This document shows positions 1 to 8,895 of a stretch of 64,000 bases of DNA, in pieces. Location: the NCBI RefSeq assembly GCF_000190415.1, contig NZ_AEWF01000004.1:1-64000 (forward strand). The letters run 5' to 3'. Origin of the DNA: Candidatus Odyssella thessalonicensis L13. GTDB lineage: Bacteria; Pseudomonadota; Alphaproteobacteria; Paracaedibacterales; Paracaedibacteraceae. The translations under genes were made by a program, and so were the position numbers. The notes beneath the pieces were generated by a model that ran no database searches, was not told where the DNA came from, and was given only the letters and a program-made list of their open reading frames with translations. Each line of letters starts with the position of its first letter. The stretch's first letter is position 1.

Positions 1-1
1 C

Positions 2-1834
2 ACTTTTAGTGGCGCTGGAAAGTTCACCAAGAATGGGGGCGGCAAAGTGCGGATCACCAACCCTGCTCATCCCACATTCTCTGGACAGATGGAAATTAAC
101 GACGGTGAAGTCAACCTTAATGGTAATATGACCAATGCGCCTGTTGTTGTTAACAGTGGTGCAAAATTTACTGGAAATAGCACTGTTGCCCACCTGACCA
201 ACTCAGGAACCGTTAAACCTGGTAACTCGATTGGGGTGATCAATATTGCTGGCAATTTCAGTAATGCTGGCGGCGTTTATAACTGTGAAATTGATGCCAC
301 GCCAGCTTCTGATATCATCAATGTTGGGGGCACTGCGACCTTGGGCGGGACTTTAAATGTGTTGCCGCAGCCCGGTAATTATAGTACCCCCAAGACGTAT
401 ACCATTTTGACGGCTGTTAATCCGATTGTGACCACCTTTGATAGCGTGACCTCGCCTTCTATTCTGCTGCAATATACACTTAACTATTTGCCGAATATGG
501 TCCAGTTGACAGCTTCACAAGGCACCTCATTGAGTCGAATAATTACCGAAGGTAATCCAGGGATTGTCGCTCAGTATATTGATACCCTGTCCCCCACTTC
601 GGGCTCAACCTTGGATAACTTTTTAAATGTTCTCCCCAGTCTTTCTATTGATGACATTTATAAGGCTTTAAACCAGCTCCATCCGGCGGCCAATGCTTTA
701 ATTAGTTCAGTGGTTGCCGCCAATGAGCTGAATCAAACTGACGGAATGTTCTCTTCCTTGCTGATTGAGCGGAGTCTTCGCAAAGTAAGAAAATACACCA
801 CGGTCGATGAAAAGCAGTCAGCGCAATTTGGTTTTGCAGTAGCGCAAGCCAACGCGCCGGTTGTCAACGAAGGGCTGGACAGCCTGTTCTTTACCAAGCC
901 TCCTGCTTCTGTTGCTTCCTTATCCCCCTTACCTCAGCCCCAAGCGGCACCTCAGAACGTGCGAACTTCTTTTGGCAACGTAAATATCTGGTTCCAGCAA
1001 GCTGTCAGCAATATCAATCACCGATCCGTGAGTGACAGCAGTCCAACCATCGGGGTTCCGGGTGTTAAGGCCAACCTTAATAGCACGTCACTGGGGGCCG
1101 ATACACAGATTACAGATCAGCTGCTTTTCGGGACCACGGTCGGCTATAGCAAGATCTCTTATAAGTTAAGGCAGAAGTATGGCAACGGTCATATTAGCAG
1201 TTATCGTTTCGCCTTATATGGAATGTGGACGCCTAAGAAAGAGTGGTATGTCAATGCGTCAGGATTTTATGGCCGCCATCATTTTAAAGGCAAGCGGAAC
1301 TTAGTGCTCTCTTCCGGCACTTACCGTAATCGCCAGCGCCATCTCGGACATCATTATAGTGGGATTGTCGAGGTGGGCCGCGATATTGCTTTGCCTAACC
1401 AAACAACATTGACACCGTATGGAAGTGTGGGGGCGTTGGCGCTTAAAGAAGACGGTTATAAAGAAACTGAAGATGGTTTTAATCCGAGCCTGAAAGTTAA
1501 AGGACGGACCAGTGGCTTTATCCAAGCGAAAGCAGGGCTGCAGCTCTCAAGCTTATATAAGGTTAATGACATCCAGTTGTATGTCTATGCAAAGCTTGGC
1601 TATATTTACAAGAATCCGCTCAGAGAGCCTCAAAGAGTGACCGCTTCCTTTGTTGGCTATGATGGTAACTTTACGGTTTTCGCCAATACGAAGCAGCAGA
1701 ACATGTTTAACCCAGGCCTAGGGGTAACGGCCCTACTCACTGACCAGCTCTCTGTTACTACCAGCTATACAGGGGAAATTTCTCCTGTGCAGCGCTTACA
1801 CCAAGCTCTTATACGTCTGGATTATAAATTCTAA
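2..1834 (+). CDS. Autotransporter, C-terminal part (passenger repeats plus beta-barrel), 5' end outside window
   Basis: The open frame runs in from the left edge; the first ATG-like codons are not the true start. The first ~40 codons form a passenger-associated repeat (F-T-K-N-G-G-G-K-V-R-I then a T-F-S-G turn and G-E-V-N-L-N-G), followed by further beta-helix-like sequence rich in G, N, T and V. From about residue 310 after position 47 the protein switches to alternating aromatic/hydrophobic strands typical of the outer-membrane autotransporter barrel, and it ends in R-L-D-Y-K-F with the terminal phenylalanine expected for Bam recognition. Known for the family: the barrel inserts in the outer membrane and displays or releases the passenger. 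The passenger's function cannot be read here because its N-terminus is missing. No obvious operon partner; the next gene is on the other strand. Confidence 0.9.
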   Translation, partial: TFSGAGKFTKNGGGKVRITNPAHPTFSGQMEINDGEVNLNGNMTNAPVVVNSGAKFTGNSTVAHLTNSGTVKPGNSIGVINIAGNFSNAGGVYNCEIDATPASDIINVGGTATLGGTLNVLPQPGNYSTPKTYTILTAVNPIVTTFDSVTSPSILLQYTLNYLPNMVQLTASQGTSLSRIITEGNPGIVAQYIDTLSPTSGSTLDNFLNVLPSLSIDDIYKALNQLHPAANALISSVVAANELNQTDGMFSSLLIERSLRKVRKYTTVDEKQSAQFGFAVAQANAPVVNEGLDSLFFTKPPASVASLSPLPQPQAAPQNVRTSFGNVNIWFQQAVSNINHRSVSDSSPTIGVPGVKANLNSTSLGADTQITDQLLFGTTVGYSKISYKLRQKYGNGHISSYRFALYGMWTPKKEWYVNASGFYGRHHFKGKRNLVLSSGTYRNRQRHLGHHYSGIVEVGRDIALPNQTTLTPYGSVGALALKEDGYKETEDGFNPSLKVKGRTSGFIQAKAGLQLSSLYKVNDIQLYVYAKLGYIYKNPLREPQRVTASFVGYDGNFTVFANTKQQNMFNPGLGVTALLTDQLSVTTSYTGEISPVQRLHQALIRLDYKF

Positions 1835-1916
1835 GAGTAAAGAAGGTTTAAGGATGTCTTAGGATCTGCTTCTCCGGTGGCAAAAGAAGTCTAAGAACTC
1901 CTCTGCATTACTCTTA
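1832..1916 (+). terminator. Nested inverted repeats after the autotransporter
   Basis: Three nested arms lie in order: TAAGAGTAA (1832-1840) with TTACTCTTA (1908-1916), TCTTAG (1857-1862) with CTAAGA (1891-1896), and CTTCT (1869-1873) with AGAAG (1885-1889). Together they can fold one long, interrupted hairpin in the 3' UTR. There is no U-run, so it may be an mRNA 3'-end structure or a Rho-dependent end rather than a classic intrinsic terminator. Confidence 0.4.
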
Positions 1917-1943
1917 AGATAGATTAGAAAATATGATCAGGAT

Positions 1944-2540
1944 CTACGCCGGTCCCCAATAGCGGACAGGGCCTGTATCAACATGGACAAACTGAGGGTA
2001 TCGCCCCACACCGCCGGCACTAAATGATTTAGCAATCTTCTGGATCTGTTTCATGCTCCGTCCGGGAATCATAATGTCAGCAGCTTTCCCAGTGAGATGG
2101 AGACTGTTTTTGGCGACACCACAGCTTTTCTGACGCAGCGTGGCATTGGATTTAGGGGAACGATAGCCGGAAATTAAATGAATCATTTCTGAAGATTCAG
2201 TGCGTTGCCAAATGTCATGAATTAAGTGCATCAGCTGCGGATCCATTTTAAATTCTTGGTTGGTGCGATGATCTCGAAATAGGCGATTGATGTCTTTTAA
2301 AGCGTCAGGGTTGAATTTGCCATTCGCCCAGAATATACATTTTTTTAAGCTTTCGCCGGTATGCGTGTTATAGACCGTAAGCGACTTCTCAGACAAAGCT
2401 GCGGTAGACCAGACGGGTAAACTTAACAGTGGCTGGGCGAGAGTCAAAAGGCCAAGCTTACTTAAATTTTGGATTAATTGGCGCCGATTTAATGGGGATT
2501 CCATCATGTTTGCTTCTGCATGCTCAATAAAACTTGTCAC
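1944..2540 (-). CDS. DUF882/peptidase M15-like exported protein (YcbK family)
   Basis: About 198 residues. The N-terminus carries a twin-arginine-like N-R-R-Q-L-I followed by a hydrophobic stretch (LGLLTLAQPLLSLPVW), so Tat or Sec export is likely. The mature part has the family pattern: an N-T-H-T-G-E strand, R-D-H-R-T, S-G-Y-R-S-P, then S-L-H-L-T-G-K-A-A-D-I and F-V-H-V-D-T-G. The H...D...H residues match the zinc ligands of M15-type peptidases acting on cell-wall peptides. The start is uncertain: GTG at 2540 has AGGA seven bases upstream; TTG at 2543 and tandem ATGs at 2507/2504 are alternatives. Divergent from the lipase gene at 2716. Confidence 0.8.
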   Translation of the reverse strand: MTSFIEHAEANMMESPLNRRQLIQNLSKLGLLTLAQPLLSLPVWSTAALSEKSLTVYNTHTGESLKKCIFWANGKFNPDALKDINRLFRDHRTNQEFKMDPQLMHLIHDIWQRTESSEMIHLISGYRSPKSNATLRQKSCGVAKNSLHLTGKAADIMIPGRSMKQIQKIAKSFSAGGVGRYPQFVHVDTGPVRYWGPA

Positions 2541-2647
2541 CAATCATTCCTAGGTTCTTCTCAACTGTATTGTTATTTATAAAGAAATGGTTAAGGATGT
2601 CAATATGCCAGCCTAATTTAATTTGCCAAATATAAACTTAATTAACT

Positions 2648-2680
2648 TTGACAGGTAATATTTATAAGTTTTAAACTTAT
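2648..2680 (+). promoter_or_regulatory. Promoter with overlapping palindrome (candidate operator) before the lipase gene
   Basis: A perfect -35 hexamer TTGACA (2648-2653) is followed after 18 bases by TAAACT (2672-2677), four of six matches to TATAAT. An 8-bp inverted repeat ATAAGTTT-T-AAACTTAT (2664-2680) covers the end of the spacer and the -10. A dyad there is where a repressor would block RNA polymerase. The leader to the ATG at 2716 would be about 30 bases. The palindrome is seen directly; its function is inferred. Confidence 0.5.
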
Positions 2681-2715
2681 ATTAAGGTAATTTTATCATA
2701 AATTGGTAAAAAAAG

Positions 2716-3915
2716 ATGTCACCTTTTGCTGCATTAATATGGTGCTTTACAGGGGCCTATGGACAAGAAGCAGAGATAAATTCCTCAAATCAAGCTCTGC
2801 CTTTAAAGCAGATGGAGGACTCCATCCCCGAGCATCCCCAGCAAATTGATCAGGATGATTTATTGGCCGCCAAGTTAATGCTGAGTGTTTTCCATTTTTA
2901 CTATCAATGGAATCAAGGCGATAAGACACTCGATCTTACTAAATCGGTTACTTATGATTATATTGTATTAAGGCATACCCTTTCTTTTTACTTTGCGCCA
3001 GTAGACCTATTTGCTGGCTGGCAATTTTGGCCTATTGAGGGGCATCTAGGGTTTTATGCGGCCCTTAAATTTTTCGGGCGTCCGCACAAAGAGTTATTTG
3101 GTGTTGTGGGCTATCACCCTGCCAGTCATACAGTTGCCATCATCTTTCGGGGAAGTCTTAGTATTTCAGATTATTTTTTTAGCAACTTTAATATGGGGGT
3201 TAAATTTCCTCTGAACCAGAGAGTAGGAAATTCGGTACGCGATTGGGGAATATTTGAAGGATGGCACAATTTAAGTTTCGAAGGGCCTGTGCATGCGGGT
3301 TACTATAATCGAATATTAACTTGTCAAGACTCTCTATATTCAACGCTAGGAGCTATTGTGAACCAGAGGGATCCAGAAAGATCTGCTCCAAGATTGCTTA
3401 TTACAGGGCACAGTATGGGCGGCGCTTCAGCGGCGCTTTTAGCAGGCGCTGTGGCCTCTGAAGAGCGGGATGTTCCAGACGCCCCCCTGATTACAGAAAA
3501 CAAGCTGCGTCAGCTCAAATCTTGCTTTTCTGAAATCAAATTAGTATCTTTTGGGGCGCCAAGGGTCAGCGATGAAACTTATGGGCAGTGGTTGCAGCAG
3601 CTAGGCATTGCTATTCGCAGTTATGAGATGGAAGGAGACTTAATTACGACGCTGCCACCTTATCAATTACATGAAAAGTTGACTTTGTCTGCCTATGCTC
3701 CCCTGGTATCACCTATCAAGCTTGATTCTTTTGGAATTTCCCATCCTTTAGCTGTCCACGATCCCCGTCTGTACTGGCAGGCTCTGGCAAAAAGATTAAA
3801 CATTAATCCACAACTATACCCGCTTTTTAAGCTTTCTATCAACTCAGCTGTCGCTTATTGTTGGTCGGGCCTTGAGGCAGTGGAGGCAGCTTTAAAAGTA
3901 GACACTGCACCTTAG
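2716..3915 (+). CDS. Exported class 3 lipase-like alpha/beta hydrolase
   Basis: 399 residues. The nucleophile elbow G-H-S-M-G-G places Ser233. Supporting family signatures are A-I-I-F-R-G-S (about 142), V-H-A-G-Y-Y, and the strand L-V-S-F-G-A-P-R-V. Asp308 (E-G-D-L-I-T) and a histidine in S-H-P-L-A-V-H-D (343 or 348) complete a plausible triad. Lipase_3 enzymes hydrolyse acylglycerols or phospholipids. The N-terminus (FAALIWCFTGAYGQ) looks like a signal peptide but lacks basic residues. An A7 tract (2708-2714) lies just before the ATG; with one fewer A, an upstream TTG at 2703 would add M-V-K-K and give a normal n-region. Exported lipases of this type occur in intracellular bacteria, so a host-lipid role is possible but inferred. 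Confidence 0.85.
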   Translation: MSPFAALIWCFTGAYGQEAEINSSNQALPLKQMEDSIPEHPQQIDQDDLLAAKLMLSVFHFYYQWNQGDKTLDLTKSVTYDYIVLRHTLSFYFAPVDLFAGWQFWPIEGHLGFYAALKFFGRPHKELFGVVGYHPASHTVAIIFRGSLSISDYFFSNFNMGVKFPLNQRVGNSVRDWGIFEGWHNLSFEGPVHAGYYNRILTCQDSLYSTLGAIVNQRDPERSAPRLLITGHSMGGASAALLAGAVASEERDVPDAPLITENKLRQLKSCFSEIKLVSFGAPRVSDETYGQWLQQLGIAIRSYEMEGDLITTLPPYQLHEKLTLSAYAPLVSPIKLDSFGISHPLAVHDPRLYWQALAKRLNINPQLYPLFKLSINSAVAYCWSGLEAVEAALKVDTAP

Positions 3916-3961
3916 CCGTGCTGAGCAAGACCGAACTCGGTTATCCTTTTCTCCAAGATAA

Positions 3962-6217
3962 TCACATATTAATATTTAAAATCTTATCTGAAGCCGGTGG
4001 ATAGAGATCAGAGGCGTCTATTTGCTTTTGAAGATAAGTATTAAATGCTTTAGCAAAGTTATTACTTGGATCCGGCTTAATTTTAACGGAGGCCGTGATA
4101 CTGATCCCGGTATTAGTGATCTTGTCAACGCCGCCTATATGCATTGGCTCTAAAATCATTTTGCCAAAGGCGGGATCATTGTTGATATCTGTAAAGGTCC
4201 GCTCTAACACTGCATAGGCTTGCTGTAGGTCAGTTTTATGAGCAATTGATAAACTGACTGAAAAGCTAGCGTAATCCCGAGACTTGTTGATGATATTCGA
4301 CACTTCAGAAAAAGGGATGGTCTGCAAGGCCCCATTACCATGACGTAACACAAGACTGCGCAATGATAAAGATTCAACGGTTCCGGTATTGGCTCCAATT
4401 GTGACCACTTCACCAACAGCGATGTTTCCCTCCATTAAAGTCAGAATACCATTAATGATGTCTTTGACAAGGCTTTGAGCACCCAATGAAATGGCGATAC
4501 CGATGACTCCTAAACTGTAGAGCATCGGCCTGACATCTTGACCCAGCTCAATAAGGATTAAGATGATGGCCATAAAACCAAGGGCCCAATGGGCGACACT
4601 CTTAAGGATCGGGGTGACTGTTTTAACAAATTGAGACGATTCGACCAACTTCTTGCCGACCAGACGACCTTTTAAATGCGAACGAGCTATATGATCCGCC
4701 CATCCCCAAAGCGTTCGAGTAATAATCAAAATAATCAGTACCGAGATTATCTTTGATATAATCGGTTGCACTTCAGGGGAAGCGGCCATTTCTAACGGGC
4801 TGGCTCCCCATACTTCGCTTACTCCGAGAATGAGCAGTAAATGCCACACTGACTGCACAATATTCATCGTGGAGCCTTCTAAGTAATTGAGCCCCATGAC
4901 GGTAGAGGGTCCCTTTTCTGATTTCAGCTTGTCTTTTGTTTTAGAAATATACTGTGTTAACCAATTGCGGCCTAGAATAAAGATAGTTGAGATAGCGCCA
5001 GTAAAAACTAATGCTTTGGCAATGAAAAAGGCTACCAGATTCAGTTTTAGAGTCCAAAAGATTAAGGCGGCAATACATAAAGAGCTAACTATTATATGCG
5101 CTTTACGGAAAATAAATTCGACAATCTTGGCAATAAATAAAGCAATGCCACTGAGATTTTCTTCGTCGGCATGAAATGCCATTTGAATAGCAGCTTTATT
5201 CTTAATCATGGCGACGACCAAGAGACTGGTAACCCCAAATCCAATAATTTTAAACCATATGGTAACTGCAAGATCGCCCATACCCAACAGTGAGCCGGCT
5301 TGGGCAAAAATAACACCGATGATGATCGTCTGGATGCCAGCAACAATAAATTGCAAACTCATGTTTTGAGCGGGTACGGGTGAGTTCTTATCGTTGCTAG
5401 AAGGGGTGCTGAATAAGACTTTGAGCAATAACCACATGGAGCGGATCATAATGACGAGATTCATCACTATAAAACCGTGATAAGTTATGGAATTCCATTC
5501 AGGCTGCGAAAGATAAATAATAAGGTAACCAACCAGCCCATAGAGGATAATCGGCGTAATATTCGTGATAATGTGACTGTGAATACGGTTAAGTTCTGGC
5601 GTTATAGCTGCAGGCTTTTCAATAATTTGAAGATGAACTTTTTGAGGTGTCCGTTGATCAGTTCTGTTGCCGCGTAACCACTGCATGGACTTGCGGACTA
5701 AAAACTCAACAATGCCTGCTCCTATCAAGGCCGTTAATAATGTCATTAATAAAGTATACGTATTATGGCGATAGCCTTCATCAACCTTAAGCTGAGAGAG
5801 TTGCTCCTTTAACACCTTTGGAATATGCTGTAGCAACTTTAAACTATTAATCAGGGCTTCAGAAGTTATCTCTATGGTTTCAGTAATCTTTGAAGATATG
5901 CTTTCAATAATTCCTTGCTCTTCCAGCGCTTGCTGGTTAAGCAAGGCCAAGGCGGAAAGGGCCTTTATTACCTTTTTGCGGTCTTCTTTATCTTCAAGGA
6001 TTTTGACAGCTTCTTGTAGGTCCTCGATTTTAACTTTTATTGATGTCTTTTTTTCTTCATTTTTATCGTTTTTACCCACCAGTGTGGATAGCGTTTCAAA
6101 AATTTCATCTTTTTGCAGGGATAATTCAGTTACTTTAACATCATTATCAGTATCATGGGCATAAACAGGGGGAACACATAATAACAGAAGGCTAAGAACG
6201 AGATGAATTAACTGCAT
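3962..6217 (-). CDS. Large MscS-family mechanosensitive ion channel
   Basis: 751 residues with a Sec signal peptide (LVLSLLLLCVPPVYA), then a charged, probably coiled periplasmic region (about 30-140), a first membrane helix near 155-175, and multiple further membrane segments from about 220 to 560. The C-terminal third holds the MscS signature: the G/A-rich pore helix (G-V-I-G-I-A-I-S-L-G-A-Q), then the beta domain (G-E-V-V-T-I-G, G-T-V-E-S-L-S-L-R, H-G-N-G-A-L-Q-T-I-P). Such channels open under membrane tension to release solutes on osmotic downshock. The size and periplasmic extension are like the large MscK/YbdG-type members, not the minimal MscS. Start supported by GGAG six bases upstream. 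Convergent with the lipase gene. Confidence 0.9.
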   Translation of the reverse strand: MQLIHLVLSLLLLCVPPVYAHDTDNDVKVTELSLQKDEIFETLSTLVGKNDKNEEKKTSIKVKIEDLQEAVKILEDKEDRKKVIKALSALALLNQQALEEQGIIESISSKITETIEITSEALINSLKLLQHIPKVLKEQLSQLKVDEGYRHNTYTLLMTLLTALIGAGIVEFLVRKSMQWLRGNRTDQRTPQKVHLQIIEKPAAITPELNRIHSHIITNITPIILYGLVGYLIIYLSQPEWNSITYHGFIVMNLVIMIRSMWLLLKVLFSTPSSNDKNSPVPAQNMSLQFIVAGIQTIIIGVIFAQAGSLLGMGDLAVTIWFKIIGFGVTSLLVVAMIKNKAAIQMAFHADEENLSGIALFIAKIVEFIFRKAHIIVSSLCIAALIFWTLKLNLVAFFIAKALVFTGAISTIFILGRNWLTQYISKTKDKLKSEKGPSTVMGLNYLEGSTMNIVQSVWHLLLILGVSEVWGASPLEMAASPEVQPIISKIISVLIILIITRTLWGWADHIARSHLKGRLVGKKLVESSQFVKTVTPILKSVAHWALGFMAIILILIELGQDVRPMLYSLGVIGIAISLGAQSLVKDIINGILTLMEGNIAVGEVVTIGANTGTVESLSLRSLVLRHGNGALQTIPFSEVSNIINKSRDYASFSVSLSIAHKTDLQQAYAVLERTFTDINNDPAFGKMILEPMHIGGVDKITNTGISITASVKIKPDPSNNFAKAFNTYLQKQIDASDLYPPASDKILNINM

Positions 6218-6289
6218 GTCTATCTCCCATTGTTTGCGATATATGACTAATTTAGTATCTGTCTACGCATCAGAATACAAGGTGAAAAT

Positions 6290-6312
6290 AAAAAGGGGGG
6301 ATACCCCCCCTT
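6290..6312 (-). terminator. Intrinsic terminator of degP
   Basis: Read on the minus strand this is a G-run/C-run stem (plus strand GGGGGG 6295-6300, loop ata, CCCCCCC 6304-6310) followed by TTTTT then ATTTTC. It lies directly downstream of degP and upstream of the MscS gene, so it should end the hflK-hflC-degP transcript. Unusually pure G:C stem with a 3-base loop. Confidence 0.85.
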
Positions 6313-6330
6313 ATAATAGCTAATTCAAGC

Positions 6331-7995
6331 TTAACTTTTAAGATCATCCTCAATGCGGGTAGTAATGTACACCATATCTCCACCACGGCTAATTAAGAAG
6401 GTGATATGCTTGCGTTTTAGACGCTTGGCTTCTTCCACCGCTTTTACCAGCTCTTCAGGGGATTTGATATCAGATTGGTTAACTTCTGTAATCACATCAC
6501 CCGGCCTTAAAGCAGAAGCTGCAGGACTATCACCATTGACGCCGACTACAACAGCACCGGTCATATCCTCTTTAATCTTATATTGCTGTGAAAGTGAGCC
6601 TGTGATCTTAGAAACTTTTAGGCCTAACACTTCGGTAATATCGATATTAGAGGAGGTATCTTTCTTATCTTTAGATTCAATTACAACGCCATCACTGGAA
6701 GTTTCAAACTCACCCAACGCTACCTCAACGATGACTTCTTTGCCTTTACGCCATAATTTGACTTTAACTTTTTTACCGACCTCAGTTTCGCCCACCACGC
6801 GTGATAGGCGTGTTTTCTCATTTATTTCTTTGCCATCGAATTCTAGGATAATGTCACCCGCTTCAATACCTGCAACAGCGGCCGGACCTTTAGGCGTTAC
6901 AGCCCCGACAATGGCACCGCGGGCCTTACCAAAACCTAAACTTTCAGCCATCTCATCCGTTACGCTCTGGATGCGGACACCGAGCCAACCACGCCGCGTA
7001 CGACCAAACTCAATAAGTTGGTCAACAGTCTCTTTGACAAGATTGGAAGGAATAGCAAAGCCAATGCCTACATTGCCGCCACTAGGGGAAAAGATAGCGG
7101 TGTTGACGCCAATAATCTTTCCTTCTAAATCAAACAGAGGACCACCAGAGTTGCCCATGTTAATGGAGGCATCGTGTTGCATAAAATCATCAACATATTC
7201 ACTTAATCGGCTTTTTGCATTGCCTCTGACGCCGATATTCCGGGATCGATTCGAGATTATCCCCGAAGTTACCGTGCTGCCTAACCCAAAAGGATTGCCA
7301 ATAGCCACACACCAGTCACCGACATTAACTCTATTGGAATCTCCCCATTCTACGGGCTTAAGATTGCGCTTCTCAGGAGCCAGGGTGCCTAATTTAACCT
7401 TAAGCATAGCTAGATCAGTGCGCTCGTCGACGGCTTGAACAACCGCTTCAAGTTCACTGCCTTCATGGAGTACAATTGTAATCTTTTTAGCCTCAGAAAC
7501 TACGTGGAAATTAGTTACCACATAGGCATAGGGGTCATCACCTTTTGAGTGAACTTTAACAATAAAACCTGAACCTAGGGACTGAACACGCTTTGGCTTA
7601 TCCATTTGTTCAAAGAAATCTCTAAACAGATCCTCAAAAGGGGATCCGGGGGGAAGTTGGGGAAGATTTCTTTCTCGTCCTTCAATAATTTGGGTGGTTG
7701 AAACGTTCACAACTGACGGAATCGTTTTTTCAGCAACACCCGAAAATCCTTTGGTAACGTCATAACGAGCATTACAAGGGGGTTCTTGCTTGTGGTCAGT
7801 GGCTTTGACCTCTTCTTTGACTTTTAACGTTTCAGAGGCAGATTTTTCATTAGATTTTTTATTAGATGACGTGGATGAGCTTATTCCTGTTTCTGATTTC
7901 TGCTCGACTTTTGCGGATAAAGCATAAGTCCACGAAGTCAAAACCATAGATGAAGCAAGAAAAGATGTTATTAACAATAATCTTATTTTAGACAT
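6331..7995 (-). CDS. degP: Periplasmic serine protease Do/DegP
   Basis: 554 residues: signal peptide (to about residue 28), a Ser/Lys-rich linker, a trypsin-like protease domain, then two PDZ domains (about 330-430 and 455-545). The catalytic triad is His164 (T-N-F-H-V-V), Asp194 (R-T-D-L-A-M) and Ser283 (G-N-S-G-G-P). DegP proteases/chaperones clear misfolded envelope proteins. The low-complexity linker before the protease domain (about 33-70) is longer than in the E. coli protein. The gene starts 15 bases after hflC, so the three genes very probably form one operon hflK-hflC-degP, common in alphaproteobacteria. AGGG lies upstream of the ATG. Confidence 0.97.
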   Translation of the reverse strand: MSKIRLLLITSFLASSMVLTSWTYALSAKVEQKSETGISSSTSSNKKSNEKSASETLKVKEEVKATDHKQEPPCNARYDVTKGFSGVAEKTIPSVVNVSTTQIIEGRERNLPQLPPGSPFEDLFRDFFEQMDKPKRVQSLGSGFIVKVHSKGDDPYAYVVTNFHVVSEAKKITIVLHEGSELEAVVQAVDERTDLAMLKVKLGTLAPEKRNLKPVEWGDSNRVNVGDWCVAIGNPFGLGSTVTSGIISNRSRNIGVRGNAKSRLSEYVDDFMQHDASINMGNSGGPLFDLEGKIIGVNTAIFSPSGGNVGIGFAIPSNLVKETVDQLIEFGRTRRGWLGVRIQSVTDEMAESLGFGKARGAIVGAVTPKGPAAVAGIEAGDIILEFDGKEINEKTRLSRVVGETEVGKKVKVKLWRKGKEVIVEVALGEFETSSDGVVIESKDKKDTSSNIDITEVLGLKVSKITGSLSQQYKIKEDMTGAVVVGVNGDSPAASALRPGDVITEVNQSDIKSPEELVKAVEEAKRLKRKHITFLISRGGDMVYITTRIEDDLKS

Positions 7996-8010
7996 ATTTT
8001 CCCTATTCCT

Positions 8011-8895
8011 TTAATGTGAGTTACGTAATGCGCGCTCAGGATGGCTAAAGTATTTAAATAGATCACTATCAGAAGACAGGATTAGCGTCGTATCTTCCCC
8101 GATAATGGTATCATATACTTCCATTGACTTATAAAAGCCATAAAATTCTGGATCCTTACCCATGGCTTCAGTAATAGTAGCAATGGCTTTAGCATCCCCT
8201 TCACCACGAAGTATTTGCGCGTCTCTGCTTGCTTCGGCTAGTAAAGTTGTGCGTTCCTTTTCTGCGGTTGACCGGATTTCTTGAGCCTTTTCATCACCAT
8301 TAGCCCGGTTTTGTTTCGCATAACGCTGGAGATCTGCATTCATTCTATTAAAAACCGCTGGCCTATTTTCAGGCGGCAATTCGGTTCTTACAATTCTCAG
8401 ATCAATGATATCCAGGCCTAAACCTTTGGTTAAAGCTTTAACCTCTGAATTGATTTGATGCATAATCTTTGACCTGTTCTCGGACAATAATTCCCGAAGG
8501 TCCGCTTTGCCGAGTACGTTTCTTACGGTGGATCCGACCAAAGCTTCCAATCGCCGTGCTGTTCCAAATTCATTGGCAGGTTTGACCGATTTAAAGAATT
8601 GAACAGGATCACTAATCCGGTAGCGAGTATAGGTATCGACGCGCACCCGCTTTTGATCTCCTAAGGTAATATCAGTTGCAGGCAAGTCAAAATCTAAAAC
8701 ACGTTTTTCATATACATTGACTTCCTGAATGAAAGGGATCTTGAATTTTAATCCAGGGTCCTGGATAACACGGCGTAATTCTCCAAACTGCAAAACAATC
8801 GCTTGTTGTGTCTGGCCGACAATAAATACTGAACTGCTTAAACCTACTAAGCTCAGAAATAAGACAGCAAAAAATCCAATGGCGCGATTTGGCAT
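8011..8895 (-). CDS. hflC: HflC, regulator of FtsH protease
   Basis: 294 residues with one N-terminal signal-anchor helix (FFAVLFLSLVGLSSSVFIV), followed by an SPFH/band 7 domain (V-L-Q-F-G-E, T-Y-T-R-Y-R-I, a long Ala/Arg/Glu-rich helix from about 200). HflC pairs with HflK in a large periplasmic-facing cage around the membrane protease FtsH. Its ATG overlaps the hflK stop by one base (TAATG), with GGAGG seven to eight bases upstream: clear translational coupling. Confidence 0.96.
   Translation of the reverse strand: MPNRAIGFFAVLFLSLVGLSSSVFIVGQTQQAIVLQFGELRRVIQDPGLKFKIPFIQEVNVYEKRVLDFDLPATDITLGDQKRVRVDTYTRYRISDPVQFFKSVKPANEFGTARRLEALVGSTVRNVLGKADLRELLSENRSKIMHQINSEVKALTKGLGLDIIDLRIVRTELPPENRPAVFNRMNADLQRYAKQNRANGDEKAQEIRSTAEKERTTLLAEASRDAQILRGEGDAKAIATITEAMGKDPEFYGFYKSMEVYDTIIGEDTTLILSSDSDLFKYFSHPERALRNSH

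Noticed and set aside
6353-7438. A 361-codon open frame on the plus strand
   Set aside because: It is antisense to degP, rich in Ser, Thr and Pro, and matches no family. It is a shadow of the well-supported protease gene.
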